Below are positions 1-5,575 of a DNA stretch of 12,852 nt, piece by piece. Position numbers and translations under genes: made by a program. Every line of letters starts with the position of its first letter. Within the stretch, counting starts at the first letter, position 1. This DNA comes from Chloroflexota bacterium (GTDB lineage: Bacteria; Chloroflexota; UBA5177; JANWHV01), in the NCBI GenBank assembly GCA_025450255.1, contig JANWHV010000171.1:1-12852 (forward strand), read 5' to 3'. The notes under the pieces are model-generated. The model worked only from the letters and a program-made list of their open reading frames with translations. It had not been told where the DNA came from and ran no database searches.

Positions 1-139
1 GATGGCGCCCACTTAGGGCCACCGAAAGGTCAGCCTTGAACACGAGCTCAATGTCACGTCTCACTGGCAAGACATCCTGTTCGCACGTCGCATTGTCGGG
101 ACCCTTCAGACCGAAGCTGGCGAGGGCGTGGCATGTAGG
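1..139. other. Left flank, no supportable gene
   Basis: No start codon with a ribosome binding site or recognisable protein is visible here. One plus-strand frame is open from the left edge to a TAG at 141-143. One minus-strand frame stays open beyond the stop codon of the M20 gene to the edge. Both are under 50 codons and resemble nothing I know, so they are probably chance open frames in GC-rich DNA. No clear terminator hairpin is seen after the M20 stop. Confidence 0.4.
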
Positions 140-1336
140 CTAGCCGCCCGCGATCGCCGTGTCCGTCAGGGCCAGAGCCAGCATGGCGTTGCCGGCCAGC
201 GCTCGCTCCATCTGCGCGATGCTGATGGATTCGTTCGCGATGTGGCAGTGCTCCTCCAGGCCGGGACCGAAGCCGATCGGCGGCACGCCGGCATCGTGCA
301 GGTGGCCGCCGTCGGTGGCGAAGGCCCAGAGGCCGGACGGATCGCCGCCCAACGCACTCTCCGCCGTCCGCACCGCCCAGTGGTCGGCCGGCAGCGCGTA
401 GGGGCGGAACACCGAGGGCAGGCTCATGCGCATGCCGCTATAGCTCCGCGGGTCGTCTTGCACCACGGCTACCGTGCCGCGGCTACCCGGTATGAGTGCC
501 GCGTCGAGCTTGCCCTGCAGAATCTTGACCATCGTCTCCGCGTCCTCGCCCGGCACGGTGCGCCAATCGAGGTGGATGCTGACGCTTTCGGGGATCACAT
601 TGATGCTCTCATTGTCGGAGCGGTAGATGGTCGGCGCCAGCGTGGCGGACCCAAAATCAGCATGCGAGGCCATCGGCAGGCCGGGCAGCGAGAGCAGGAA
701 CGCGGCGGCGACCGCGTGCGGGTTCACCGCCCGGTCCGGCGCGCTGGCATGGCCCGCTTTCCCCGCGATCGTCACCTGCAGCCCGGTACGGCCGCGGTGC
801 CCGCGCTTCAGCTTGAGATTGCTGGGCTCGCCCACTACCGCGCTATCGGCGCGCAAGTGCGTGGCGAGATGCCGCATGCCGAGCCCGCCGATCTCCTCCA
901 TCACCACGGCGGTGACGTAGACATCGCCTGCCGGGTGCAGCCCGGCCGCGCGGAGCAGCGGCATGGTGTACACCTGGCAGGCCAGGGAGCCTTTTATATC
1001 GGTGGTGGCTCGGCCCCATAGCCTGCCGTCGGCGACGTGGCCGGAGAAGGGATCGGCGTGCCAATAGGCGCGATCGCCGGGCGAGACATGGTCCATGTGC
1101 GCGTTGAAGAGGAGGGAGCGGCCGGCGCCGGCGCCGCGCACGAGGCCGATAACGTTCCCGGCGGCGTCTATCCGCACGTCGTCGTAGCCGAGATTTTGCA
1201 TCTCATTCCGAACCAGGGCCGCCACGTCGCCCTCCTGGCCGGGCATGCTCGGCGTCCGCACCAGGCGGGCGGCAAAGTCGACGGTAGCGTCGAGATGGGC
1301 GGCGGCTTGGGCGCGGATCGTCTCCGGCATGGGCAT
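140..1336 (-). CDS. M20-family metallo-hydrolase (ArgE/DapE/YgeY-like deacylase or peptidase)
   Basis: A 398-residue cytosolic di-zinc amidohydrolase; the family removes acyl groups from amino acids or cleaves small peptides. The M20 landmarks are present in order: AHMDH (metal ligand H80, catalytic-type D82), TTDIKG (bridging D113), MEEIGG (general base/ligand E147-E148), GEPS (ligand E170), the dimerisation-domain segment with GKAGHASAPD (H196), TDGGHL (D342), and a C-terminal EEHCHIANE giving the last ligand (H365). The length is normal for the family. The start is ATG at 1336 because GGGAGGAG lies 8 nt upstream; a second ATG two codons later is less well placed. The gene is divergent from the stress-protein gene and has no partner in the window. 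The TTDIKG-SLACQVY segment reminds me of the YgeY branch, but the substrate cannot be assigned. Confidence 0.9.
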   Translation of the reverse strand: MPMPETIRAQAAAHLDATVDFAARLVRTPSMPGQEGDVAALVRNEMQNLGYDDVRIDAAGNVIGLVRGAGAGRSLLFNAHMDHVSPGDRAYWHADPFSGHVADGRLWGRATTDIKGSLACQVYTMPLLRAAGLHPAGDVYVTAVVMEEIGGLGMRHLATHLRADSAVVGEPSNLKLKRGHRGRTGLQVTIAGKAGHASAPDRAVNPHAVAAAFLLSLPGLPMASHADFGSATLAPTIYRSDNESINVIPESVSIHLDWRTVPGEDAETMVKILQGKLDAALIPGSRGTVAVVQDDPRSYSGMRMSLPSVFRPYALPADHWAVRTAESALGGDPSGLWAFATDGGHLHDAGVPPIGFGPGLEEHCHIANESISIAQMERALAGNAMLALALTDTAIAGG

Positions 1337-1369
1337 AATTGGCTCTCCTCCCTGGCGGTTTCGTAGGAG

Positions 1370-1375
1370 AGTATA
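1370..1375 (-). promoter_or_regulatory. Probable -10 box for the M20 gene
   Basis: On the minus strand this reads TATACT, 33 nt before the ATG at 1336. This would place transcription start near 1362 and leave a short leader that contains the GGGAGGAG ribosome binding site. No good -35 hexamer is seen at the usual spacing (the candidate reads AAAGCG or TAAAGC), so the promoter is either weak, activator-dependent or a chance match. Confidence 0.4.
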
Positions 1376-1558
1376 GCGGATTGGCCCGGTATCGCTTTAC
1401 GCATGCGCGCATCGGTGAAATACTGTAGCTACTTGCACGCTCTTGATTACCGCGTCCGATGGCCCGGTCCTGCCAGGTGACGGGGTGGGCGATCCACGCC
1501 GAGGCACGATATGTGAGGTGGCACGATCCGGCAGGCTTACTCCGTACCGTTCATGTAA

Positions 1559-1570
1559 CGCGATATCGCG
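1559..1570. repeat. 12-bp perfect palindrome upstream of the stress-protein gene
   Basis: CGCGATATCGCG is self-complementary over its full length and lies 26 bp before the usp start codon, within the 260-bp divergent region. Its position would suit an operator around the usp promoter. No clear -10/-35 pair for usp was found to test this. A GCACGAT direct repeat (1504-1510 and 1521-1527) lies a little further upstream. Confidence 0.35.
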
Positions 1571-1596
1571 CCGCGCATAGCGAGAGGTGAGGGGAT

Positions 1597-2085
1597 ATGG
1601 CCGAGGCGCACACCCTTATCGTGGCCGTGGAAGACAGCGGGACGACGACCATCGTGGCGGTAGAGGCGGCGCACGTGGCCCTGGCGACCGGCGCCACGAA
1701 ACTGGTCCTCTTGCACGTGCTCGATCCGCGCGCGATACCAAGCGCCGCGGTAGCCCTGAGCGGCTACTATATCCCCATTGCGGAGACGGAGCAGGAAGGC
1801 GAGGCATTGCTTGCCCTGGCTGAACAGGTGATACGCGCGGAGTGCGCGGCCCTGGGAAAGCCGGCGCCGGCCATGGAGCATGTCGTGGTGGGCGGCAACC
1901 CGGGGCCGGTGATCGCGCAAATGGTGAGCGAGCATGGCGCCGAGGGCATCGTGCTGGGCGCGCGCCGGCCGCACGCGTTTGGCCGGCTTACCCATCCCGA
2001 TGTGCGCTCCCATCTGTCAGGACATGCCAGGGTGCGGATCCATGTCGCTTCGCTGCAGGCGCCTGCAGACGAGAAAGACGGCTGA
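1597..2085 (+). CDS. UspA-type universal stress protein with degenerate nucleotide loop
   Basis: A 162-residue single-domain protein with the Usp alpha/beta fold: first strand LIVAVEDS (residues 7-14), second strand KLVLLHVLD (35-43), then VVVGGNPGPVIAQM (96-109) and AEGIVLGARR (115-124). Family members act in stress survival, and many bind ATP through G-x2-G-x9-G-S/T. Here the region reads GARRPHAFGRLTHPDV (121-136), so the second-half glycine-serine is replaced by Pro-Asp, and ATP binding may be lost or altered. The start ATG is well supported by GAGGTGA 6 nt upstream. It sits between the divergent M20 gene and the glpX promoter and is probably transcribed alone. The C-terminal tail carries a 16-bp DNA palindrome (see separate entry). 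Confidence 0.85.
   Translation: MAEAHTLIVAVEDSGTTTIVAVEAAHVALATGATKLVLLHVLDPRAIPSAAVALSGYYIPIAETEQEGEALLALAEQVIRAECAALGKPAPAMEHVVVGGNPGPVIAQMVSEHGAEGIVLGARRPHAFGRLTHPDVRSHLSGHARVRIHVASLQAPADEKDG
2053..2068. repeat. 16-bp perfect palindrome at the 3' end of usp
   Basis: CTGCAGGCGCCTGCAG is perfectly self-complementary over 16 bp. It encodes part of the last ten codons of the stress protein and ends 39 bp before the -35 box of the glpX promoter. It has no loop and is not followed by a T-run, so it is not a typical intrinsic terminator. It could be a protein binding site for the downstream promoter, or coincidence. Confidence 0.4.
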
Positions 2086-2107
2086 ACTGGAAACTTGACA
2101 AAACTCC

Positions 2108-2137
2108 TTGACAGTTACGCCCAAGTAAGCCTATACT
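2108..2137 (+). promoter_or_regulatory. Strong sigma70-type promoter for glpX
   Basis: TTGACA (2108-2113) and TATACT (2132-2137) are separated by 18 bp: a perfect -35 and a five-of-six -10. A second TTGACA lies at 2095-2100 but has no matching -10 at normal spacing. Transcription would start near 2144, giving a leader of about 240 nt before glpX. The promoter lies just after the stress-protein gene and probably drives glpX and rho. Confidence 0.75.
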
Positions 2138-2143
2138 CCATCA

Positions 2144-2382
2144 TTCCTTAGCATCTTCCCCGTTCTTACCCCGGGCCGCGAGTACCCATGCGTCCGTGCC
2201 GCGCCGGGAAGCTAACGTGCGTGCTTCCAAAACGGTATCCCGCGCGCGGCATTAATGGAGGATTCTACCTACTCACTTCCCCACCATACATTCCGCAATA
2301 CCGTCGTGTAGAGAGAGATACGCGGCAAGCATGGCCTGGTAACAACCCCACGCGACCGTATGGATGCGAGAGGACTTGAATT
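2144..2382 (+). promoter_or_regulatory. Long structured 5' leader of glpX
   Basis: A leader of about 240 nt separates the predicted transcription start from the glpX start codon. It holds a strong stem: GCCGCGCCGGGA (2198-2209) pairs with TCCCGCGCGCGGC (2238-2250), 12 base pairs with one bulged G, closing a 28-nt loop. A smaller GAAGC/GCTTC pairing (2208-2212 with 2223-2227) would partly compete with the top of that stem. Just 3' of the stem is an orphan Shine-Dalgarno-like TGGAGGAT (2256-2263) with no start codon at usable distance. A 63-codon frame (ATG 2188, stop 2377-2379) ends 3 nt before the glpX start but lacks a ribosome binding site. No U-run follows the stem, so it is not a simple attenuator. 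I do not recognise a known riboswitch class. Confidence 0.5.
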
Positions 2383-3420
2383 TTGAGCGATCATCTCGAC
2401 CGCAATCTTGGGCTGGAAATCGTGCGCGTAACGGAGGCCGCGGCGCTCGCCGCCGGCCGCTGGATGGGAAAGGGCGCGAAGGAATCCGCCGATCAGGCCG
2501 CCGTCGACGCCATGCGCTACGCACTTTCGTCCGTCGATATGGATGGCGTGGTGGTGATCGGCGAGGGCGAGAAGGATGAAGCGCCGATGCTCTACATCGG
2601 CGAGACAATCGGCACCGGCCAGCCGCCGCGGGTGGATATCGCCGTGGATCCCATAGACGGCACGCGCCCGCTGGCAAAGGGATTGCCCAATGCCCTGGCC
2701 GTCGTCGCCCTGGCCAGCCGTGGCAGTATGTATTACCCGCCGAACATCGTGTATATGGATAAGATCGCGGTCGGCGCCGCCGGTAAAGGCCTGGTCCATC
2801 TTGACGCGGAACCGGCGGAGAACCTGGCCGCGCTGGCCAAAGCACGAGACTGCGACGTTGGCGACCTGACCAGATGCGTGCTGGAGCGGCCCCGGAACGA
2901 GGCGCTGATCGCGAAAGTGCGCGCCGCGGGCGCGCGCCTGAAGCTGATCCCCGATGGCGACGTTGCCGGCGCGCTTACCGCGGCCATGGAGGACTACTCG
3001 GGCGTCGACATGCTGATGGGTATCGGCGGCTCGCCGGAAGCGGTGCTCGCGGCGTGCGCCTTGAAGTGCCTCGGCGGCGAGATTCAATGTCGCCTATGGC
3101 CGCGGAATGACGAGGAGAAGCAAGCGGCCATTGCCGCCGGATTGGCTGAAAGCGATTTCGATCGCGTGTTGACCACCGACGATCTCGTACGGAGTGATAA
3201 CGTGTTTTTCGCGGCGACCGGCATCACAAACGGAGAGTTGCTGCGCGGCGTGCAGTATTCGGGCCACGGCGCCCAAACTCATAGTATGTCGATGCGGTCG
3301 CGTTCAGGCACTATGCGCTGGATTGAGGCGGTGCACCATTGGGAGAGATTGACGGATTCGGACGCCAGGATGTTCGATCCCCGGATTTGGCGGGATCGCA
3401 CGCGGGCGGGCAAAGCATAG
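2383..3420 (+). CDS. glpX: Class II fructose-1,6-bisphosphatase
   Basis: A 345-residue cytosolic Mg/Mn-dependent phosphatase that converts fructose 1,6-bisphosphate to fructose 6-phosphate in gluconeogenesis; some homologues also hydrolyse sedoheptulose 1,7-bisphosphate. Recognisable GlpX features: RNLGLEIVRVTEAAALAAGRWMG at the N-terminus, GEGEKDEAPM (60-69, metal-binding E61), DPIDGT (89-94) followed by AKGLPNALAVVAL, PDGDVAGAL (190-198), and GIGGSPEAV (213-221). The length matches the family. The start is TTG: GAGAGGA lies 8 nt upstream and the protein begins exactly where GlpX proteins normally do. The only nearby ATG (2364) is in another frame. It is followed by rho in the same direction, an arrangement known from Gram-positive genomes such as Bacillus subtilis (glpX-rho). 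Confidence 0.97.
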   Translation: MSDHLDRNLGLEIVRVTEAAALAAGRWMGKGAKESADQAAVDAMRYALSSVDMDGVVVIGEGEKDEAPMLYIGETIGTGQPPRVDIAVDPIDGTRPLAKGLPNALAVVALASRGSMYYPPNIVYMDKIAVGAAGKGLVHLDAEPAENLAALAKARDCDVGDLTRCVLERPRNEALIAKVRAAGARLKLIPDGDVAGALTAAMEDYSGVDMLMGIGGSPEAVLAACALKCLGGEIQCRLWPRNDEEKQAAIAAGLAESDFDRVLTTDDLVRSDNVFFAATGITNGELLRGVQYSGHGAQTHSMSMRSRSGTMRWIEAVHHWERLTDSDARMFDPRIWRDRTRAGKA

Positions 3421-3578
3421 ACAGCTACACAAGCGATCGCGCGGCCCGGCTCGCGCTGGCGGGCGCGCCGCGCGAGCAGAGCGATCTGGATCGGCCGCGA
3501 CCCGCCATCGATCGCGAGCCACGCGATCTTGACCGCGGCAACGGCGCGGGCGTGCCGCGACGGGCGAGTCTTCCCGAG

Positions 3579-4823
3579 ATGGAGAGCATGACCCTCACCG
3601 AGTTGCGTGAAATGGCGCGCGACATGGACGTGAGCGGCTACACCGCGCTCAAGAAAGGCGACCTCGTTTTCAAGCTGCTGCAGGCGCAAACCGAGCAGCA
3701 AGGGAACATCTTCCGCGAGGGTGTGCTCGATATCGTGGAAGAGGGCTTCGGCTTCCTGCGCAAGGACCGCTTCCTGCCCGGCAGCGACGACGTCTATGTC
3801 TCGCTCTCACAGATCCGGCGCTTCGGCCTGCGCACCGGAGACCGCGTCAGCGGCCAGGTTCGGGCGCCAAAGGAGAGCGAAAAGTACTTCGGCCTGCTGC
3901 GCGTGGAGGCGGTCAACGGGCTGGACCCGGAGACGGCGAAGCGCCGGCCCCACTTCGATCGGCTGGTGCCGATTTACCCGATCCAGCAGTTCGTGCTAGA
4001 GACGTCGCAGAGCGTCGTCTCCACCCGCTTGCTGGACCTCGTGGCGCCAATCGGCCGCGGCCAGCGCGGCCTGATCGTGGCGCCGCCCAAGGCCGGGAAG
4101 ACCGTGCTGCTCAAGCAGATCGCCAACGCGATCAACACCAACTACCCCGATGTCCATCTGATGGTGGTCCTCGTGGGCGAGCGGCCCGAGGAAGTGACGG
4201 ATATGGAGCGTTCGGTGAAGAACGCCGAGGTGCTGAGCGCCACAGTCGACGAGCAAGCGGACCCTCACACCCGCGTGGCCGAGATGGCCCTCGAACGGGC
4301 AAAGCGGCTGGTGGAATGTGGCCGTGACGTGGTGCTGCTGCTCGACAGCGTCACCCGGCTCACCCGCGCCTACAACACGGCCATCCCTTCCAGTGGCCGC
4401 ACTCTTTCCGGTGGCATCGATCCGAACGCCATCTTCCCGCCGAAGCGCTTTTTCGGCGCCGCGCGCAAGATCGAGGGCGCCGGCAGCCTCACGATCGTCG
4501 CCACCTGCCTGATCGAAACCGGCAGCAGGATGGACGACGTGATCTACGAGGAATTCAAGGGCACCGGGAACATGGAAGTGATCCTGGAACGAAAACTGGC
4601 CGAGAAGCGCGTGTTCCCCGCCATCGACGTACAACGCTCCGGCACGCGCCACGAAGAGTTGTTGATGGACGAGGTAACCCTGCAGCGAGTCTGGCTGATG
4701 CGGCGCATGCTTACCGCCCTGGGCGCCACCGAGGGCACGGAGCTATTGCTCAATTTCCTGGCGAAGACCGAGAGTAACCGCGAGTTCCTGGCCTCGCTGC
4801 ACAAGGGCGATATCGAGGCATAG
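3579..4823 (+). CDS. rho: Transcription termination factor Rho
   Basis: Hexameric RNA-dependent ATPase/helicase that releases transcripts. From ATG 3579 it is 414 residues, close to the usual 419. Domains: Rho_N helical domain (about 5-40), cold-shock-like RNA-binding domain (about 45-115, [13 protein letters not shown] and [19 protein letters not shown]), and RecA-like ATPase. Walker A is APPKAGKT (168-175), the catalytic-glutamate region is [10 protein letters not shown] (200-209), Walker B is VVLLLD (251-256), the Q loop is SGGIDPNA (277-284), the R loop is around GSRMDD (315-320), and the arginine-finger region is [10 protein letters not shown] (348-357). The start is uncertain: ATG 3588 and GTG 3552 are also in frame, and the frame is open back to a TTG at 3339 inside glpX. 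None has a strong ribosome binding site. I chose 3579 on family length. Downstream there is no rpmE, unlike B. subtilis. Confidence 0.97.
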   Translation: MESMTLTELREMARDMDVSGYTALKKGDLVFKLLQAQTEQQGNIFREGVLDIVEEGFGFLRKDRFLPGSDDVYVSLSQIRRFGLRTGDRVSGQVRAPKESEKYFGLLRVEAVNGLDPETAKRRPHFDRLVPIYPIQQFVLETSQSVVSTRLLDLVAPIGRGQRGLIVAPPKAGKTVLLKQIANAINTNYPDVHLMVVLVGERPEEVTDMERSVKNAEVLSATVDEQADPHTRVAEMALERAKRLVECGRDVVLLLDSVTRLTRAYNTAIPSSGRTLSGGIDPNAIFPPKRFFGAARKIEGAGSLTIVATCLIETGSRMDDVIYEEFKGTGNMEVILERKLAEKRVFPAIDVQRSGTRHEELLMDEVTLQRVWLMRRMLTALGATEGTELLLNFLAKTESNREFLASLHKGDIEA

Positions 4824-4867
4824 CGCGCCGCGCGTCTCGACGAGCGCCGCCATGTAAGCTCGCTTCG

Positions 4868-4921
4868 CGTCACGCCAGGGCGTATTGGCCCGGCGCCAAC
4901 ATGCGGGGTGATCGCGTGACG
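4868..4921 (+). other. Nested stem-loop downstream of rho
   Basis: CGTCACGC (4868-4875) is the exact complement of GCGTGACG (4914-4921). Inside it GCGTATTGGC (4880-4889) pairs with GCCAACATGC (4895-4904), with one G-U pair and one A-C mismatch, around a 5-nt loop. It begins 45 bp after the rho stop. No T-run follows, so it is not a textbook intrinsic terminator. It may protect the 3' end or mark a factor-dependent end. A weaker GCCGC/GCGGC hairpin with an A-rich loop lies at 4965-4982. Confidence 0.4.
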
Positions 4922-5078
4922 TTTCACTGGCCGGCGATCCTTCCCGCCCCTGACACCTAACTCAGCCGCGACAAAAAGCGGCCTGTACATTGGCTTGCAC
5001 GCCTCACGGTCGCTGGTCACTTGACTAGCGCCATGATTCTGATCGATGGTGAGCGGGTCCATCCGCCCATCGTCCTAC

Positions 5079-5120
5079 CCGGCCGCAGCCGATCCGGTCC
5101 CTGCCATCCGGCCGCAGCCG
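5079..5120 (+). repeat. Pair of 13-bp direct repeats upstream of the HTH/kinase genes
   Basis: CCGGCCGCAGCCG occurs exactly at 5079-5091 and 5108-5120, 29 bp apart start to start, in the 395-bp gap (4824-5218) between rho and the HTH gene. The gap has no convincing gene. It does have a TTGACT at 5021-5026 that could be a -35 box, though no good -10 follows. The direct repeats may be binding sites. Confidence 0.45.
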
Positions 5121-5161
5121 GAGGCTTCCAACCGCGGCCCACGCCCCAACTGGGGGATGGT

Positions 5162-5179
5162 GCAAACGCGGCAAACGCG
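5162..5179 (+). repeat. Tandem 9-bp repeat upstream of the HTH gene
   Basis: GCAAACGCG is repeated twice with no gap (5162-5170 and 5171-5179), 39 bp before the HTH start codon. A third related element, GCAACGCG, overlaps the start region (5211-5218). This could be an operator for the adjacent DNA-binding protein; that role is inference from position only. Confidence 0.4.
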
Positions 5180-5186
5180 GCATGCT

Positions 5187-5208
5187 ACCTCGTACAGCGA
5201 ACGAGGTG
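5187..5208 (+). promoter_or_regulatory. Hairpin that would cover the HTH gene's ribosome binding site
   Basis: ACCTCGT (5187-5193) and ACGAGGT (5201-5207) are perfect inverse complements around a 7-nt loop. The 3' arm contains most of GAGGTG (5203-5208), the ribosome binding site 10 nt before ATG 5219. In the transcript the stem would hide this site, giving possible translational control. If the DNA form is what matters, it could instead be an operator dyad. Confidence 0.4.
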
Positions 5209-5218
5209 CGGCAACGCG

Positions 5219-5575
5219 ATGGACACCACCTATCTCAGCTCGGGCCAGGCCGCCCGGCGGCTGGGCATCTCTAACCGCACTCTGCTGCGGGCCGTCCGGC
5301 GCGGCGATCTGCAGCCCGCCACGTGCTCCCCTGGCGGCTGGCTCCGGTTTCGCGCCGAGGAGGTTGATGCCTATGCCAGATCGCTGGCGCCCCCCTCACC
5401 GGCTGGACCCGCCGTCCGCCCTGATCGAGAACGGGCCGACCGCGCCGCGCGCCGCCGAGGAGGGCCCGGAGGGGTATTATCGGCTCATCGCGGATTTGAC
5501 GTCCGACTATGCATACAGTTTTGCCGTCCAGGCGGACGGCACGCGCGTGCTCGAGTGGATGAGTGGCGCCTTTGA
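5219..5575 (+). CDS. Excisionase/MerR-like helix-turn-helix protein, or frameshifted N-terminus of the kinase
   Basis: The first 56 residues are a clear excisionase-type winged HTH: TYLSSGQAARRLGISNRTLLRAV (helix-turn-helix, about 4-26), RRGDLQP, then GGWLRFRAEEVDAYARS (39-55, wing and closing helix). Start ATG 5219 follows GAGGTG at 10 nt. After residue about 58 the frame carries on to a stop at 5575, but those last 60 residues are Arg/Gly/Pro-rich and are antisense-free shadow of the kinase PAS domain read in another frame. The overlap with the kinase is 203 nt. Dropping one C from the run at 5390-5395 would join the HTH directly to the kinase frame. Either the annotated 118-residue protein is real and coupled to the kinase, or the true product is one HTH-PAS-GAF-GAF-kinase polypeptide. 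Confidence 0.6.
   Translation: MDTTYLSSGQAARRLGISNRTLLRAVRRGDLQPATCSPGGWLRFRAEEVDAYARSLAPPSPAGPAVRPDRERADRAARRRGGPGGVLSAHRGFDVRLCIQFCRPGGRHARARVDEWRL
5358..5375 (+). promoter_or_regulatory. Internal ribosome binding site for the kinase gene
   Basis: A perfect AGGAGG (5358-5363) lies inside the HTH coding sequence, 9 nt before ATG 5373 and 3 nt before ATG 5367; both ATGs are in the kinase frame. It supports independent initiation of the kinase. The caveat is that the same bases encode Glu-Glu-Val-Asp-Ala-Tyr, a sequence natural to this HTH family, so the match may be incidental. Confidence 0.5.

Noticed and set aside
128..1021. 297-codon plus-strand frame opposite the M20 gene
   Set aside because: It is Arg/Ala/Gly/His-rich antisense of a gene with all M20 catalytic motifs and a good ribosome binding site.
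2188..2379. 63-codon frame in the glpX leader as a real gene
   Set aside because: No ribosome binding site precedes ATG 2188, and the sequence includes the GC-rich stem. It is mentioned as a possible leader peptide but not called as a gene.
2269..3087. 272-codon minus-strand frame across glpX and its leader
   Set aside because: It is a shadow of glpX; no domain, and glpX motifs occupy the other strand.
3996..4652. 218-codon minus-strand frame inside rho
   Set aside because: Rho is unambiguous on the plus strand; the antisense translation is His/Gly/Asp-rich and domain-free.
4965..4982. GCCGC/GCGGC hairpin with A-rich loop as a terminator
   Set aside because: Only 5 bp of stem, an 8-nt loop and no following T-run on either strand.
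5046..5372. N-terminal extension of the kinase frame back to 5046
   Set aside because: This part is the HTH coding sequence read out of frame and gives a Pro/Arg/Ala-rich non-domain sequence. The kinase start at 5373 has AGGAGG upstream.
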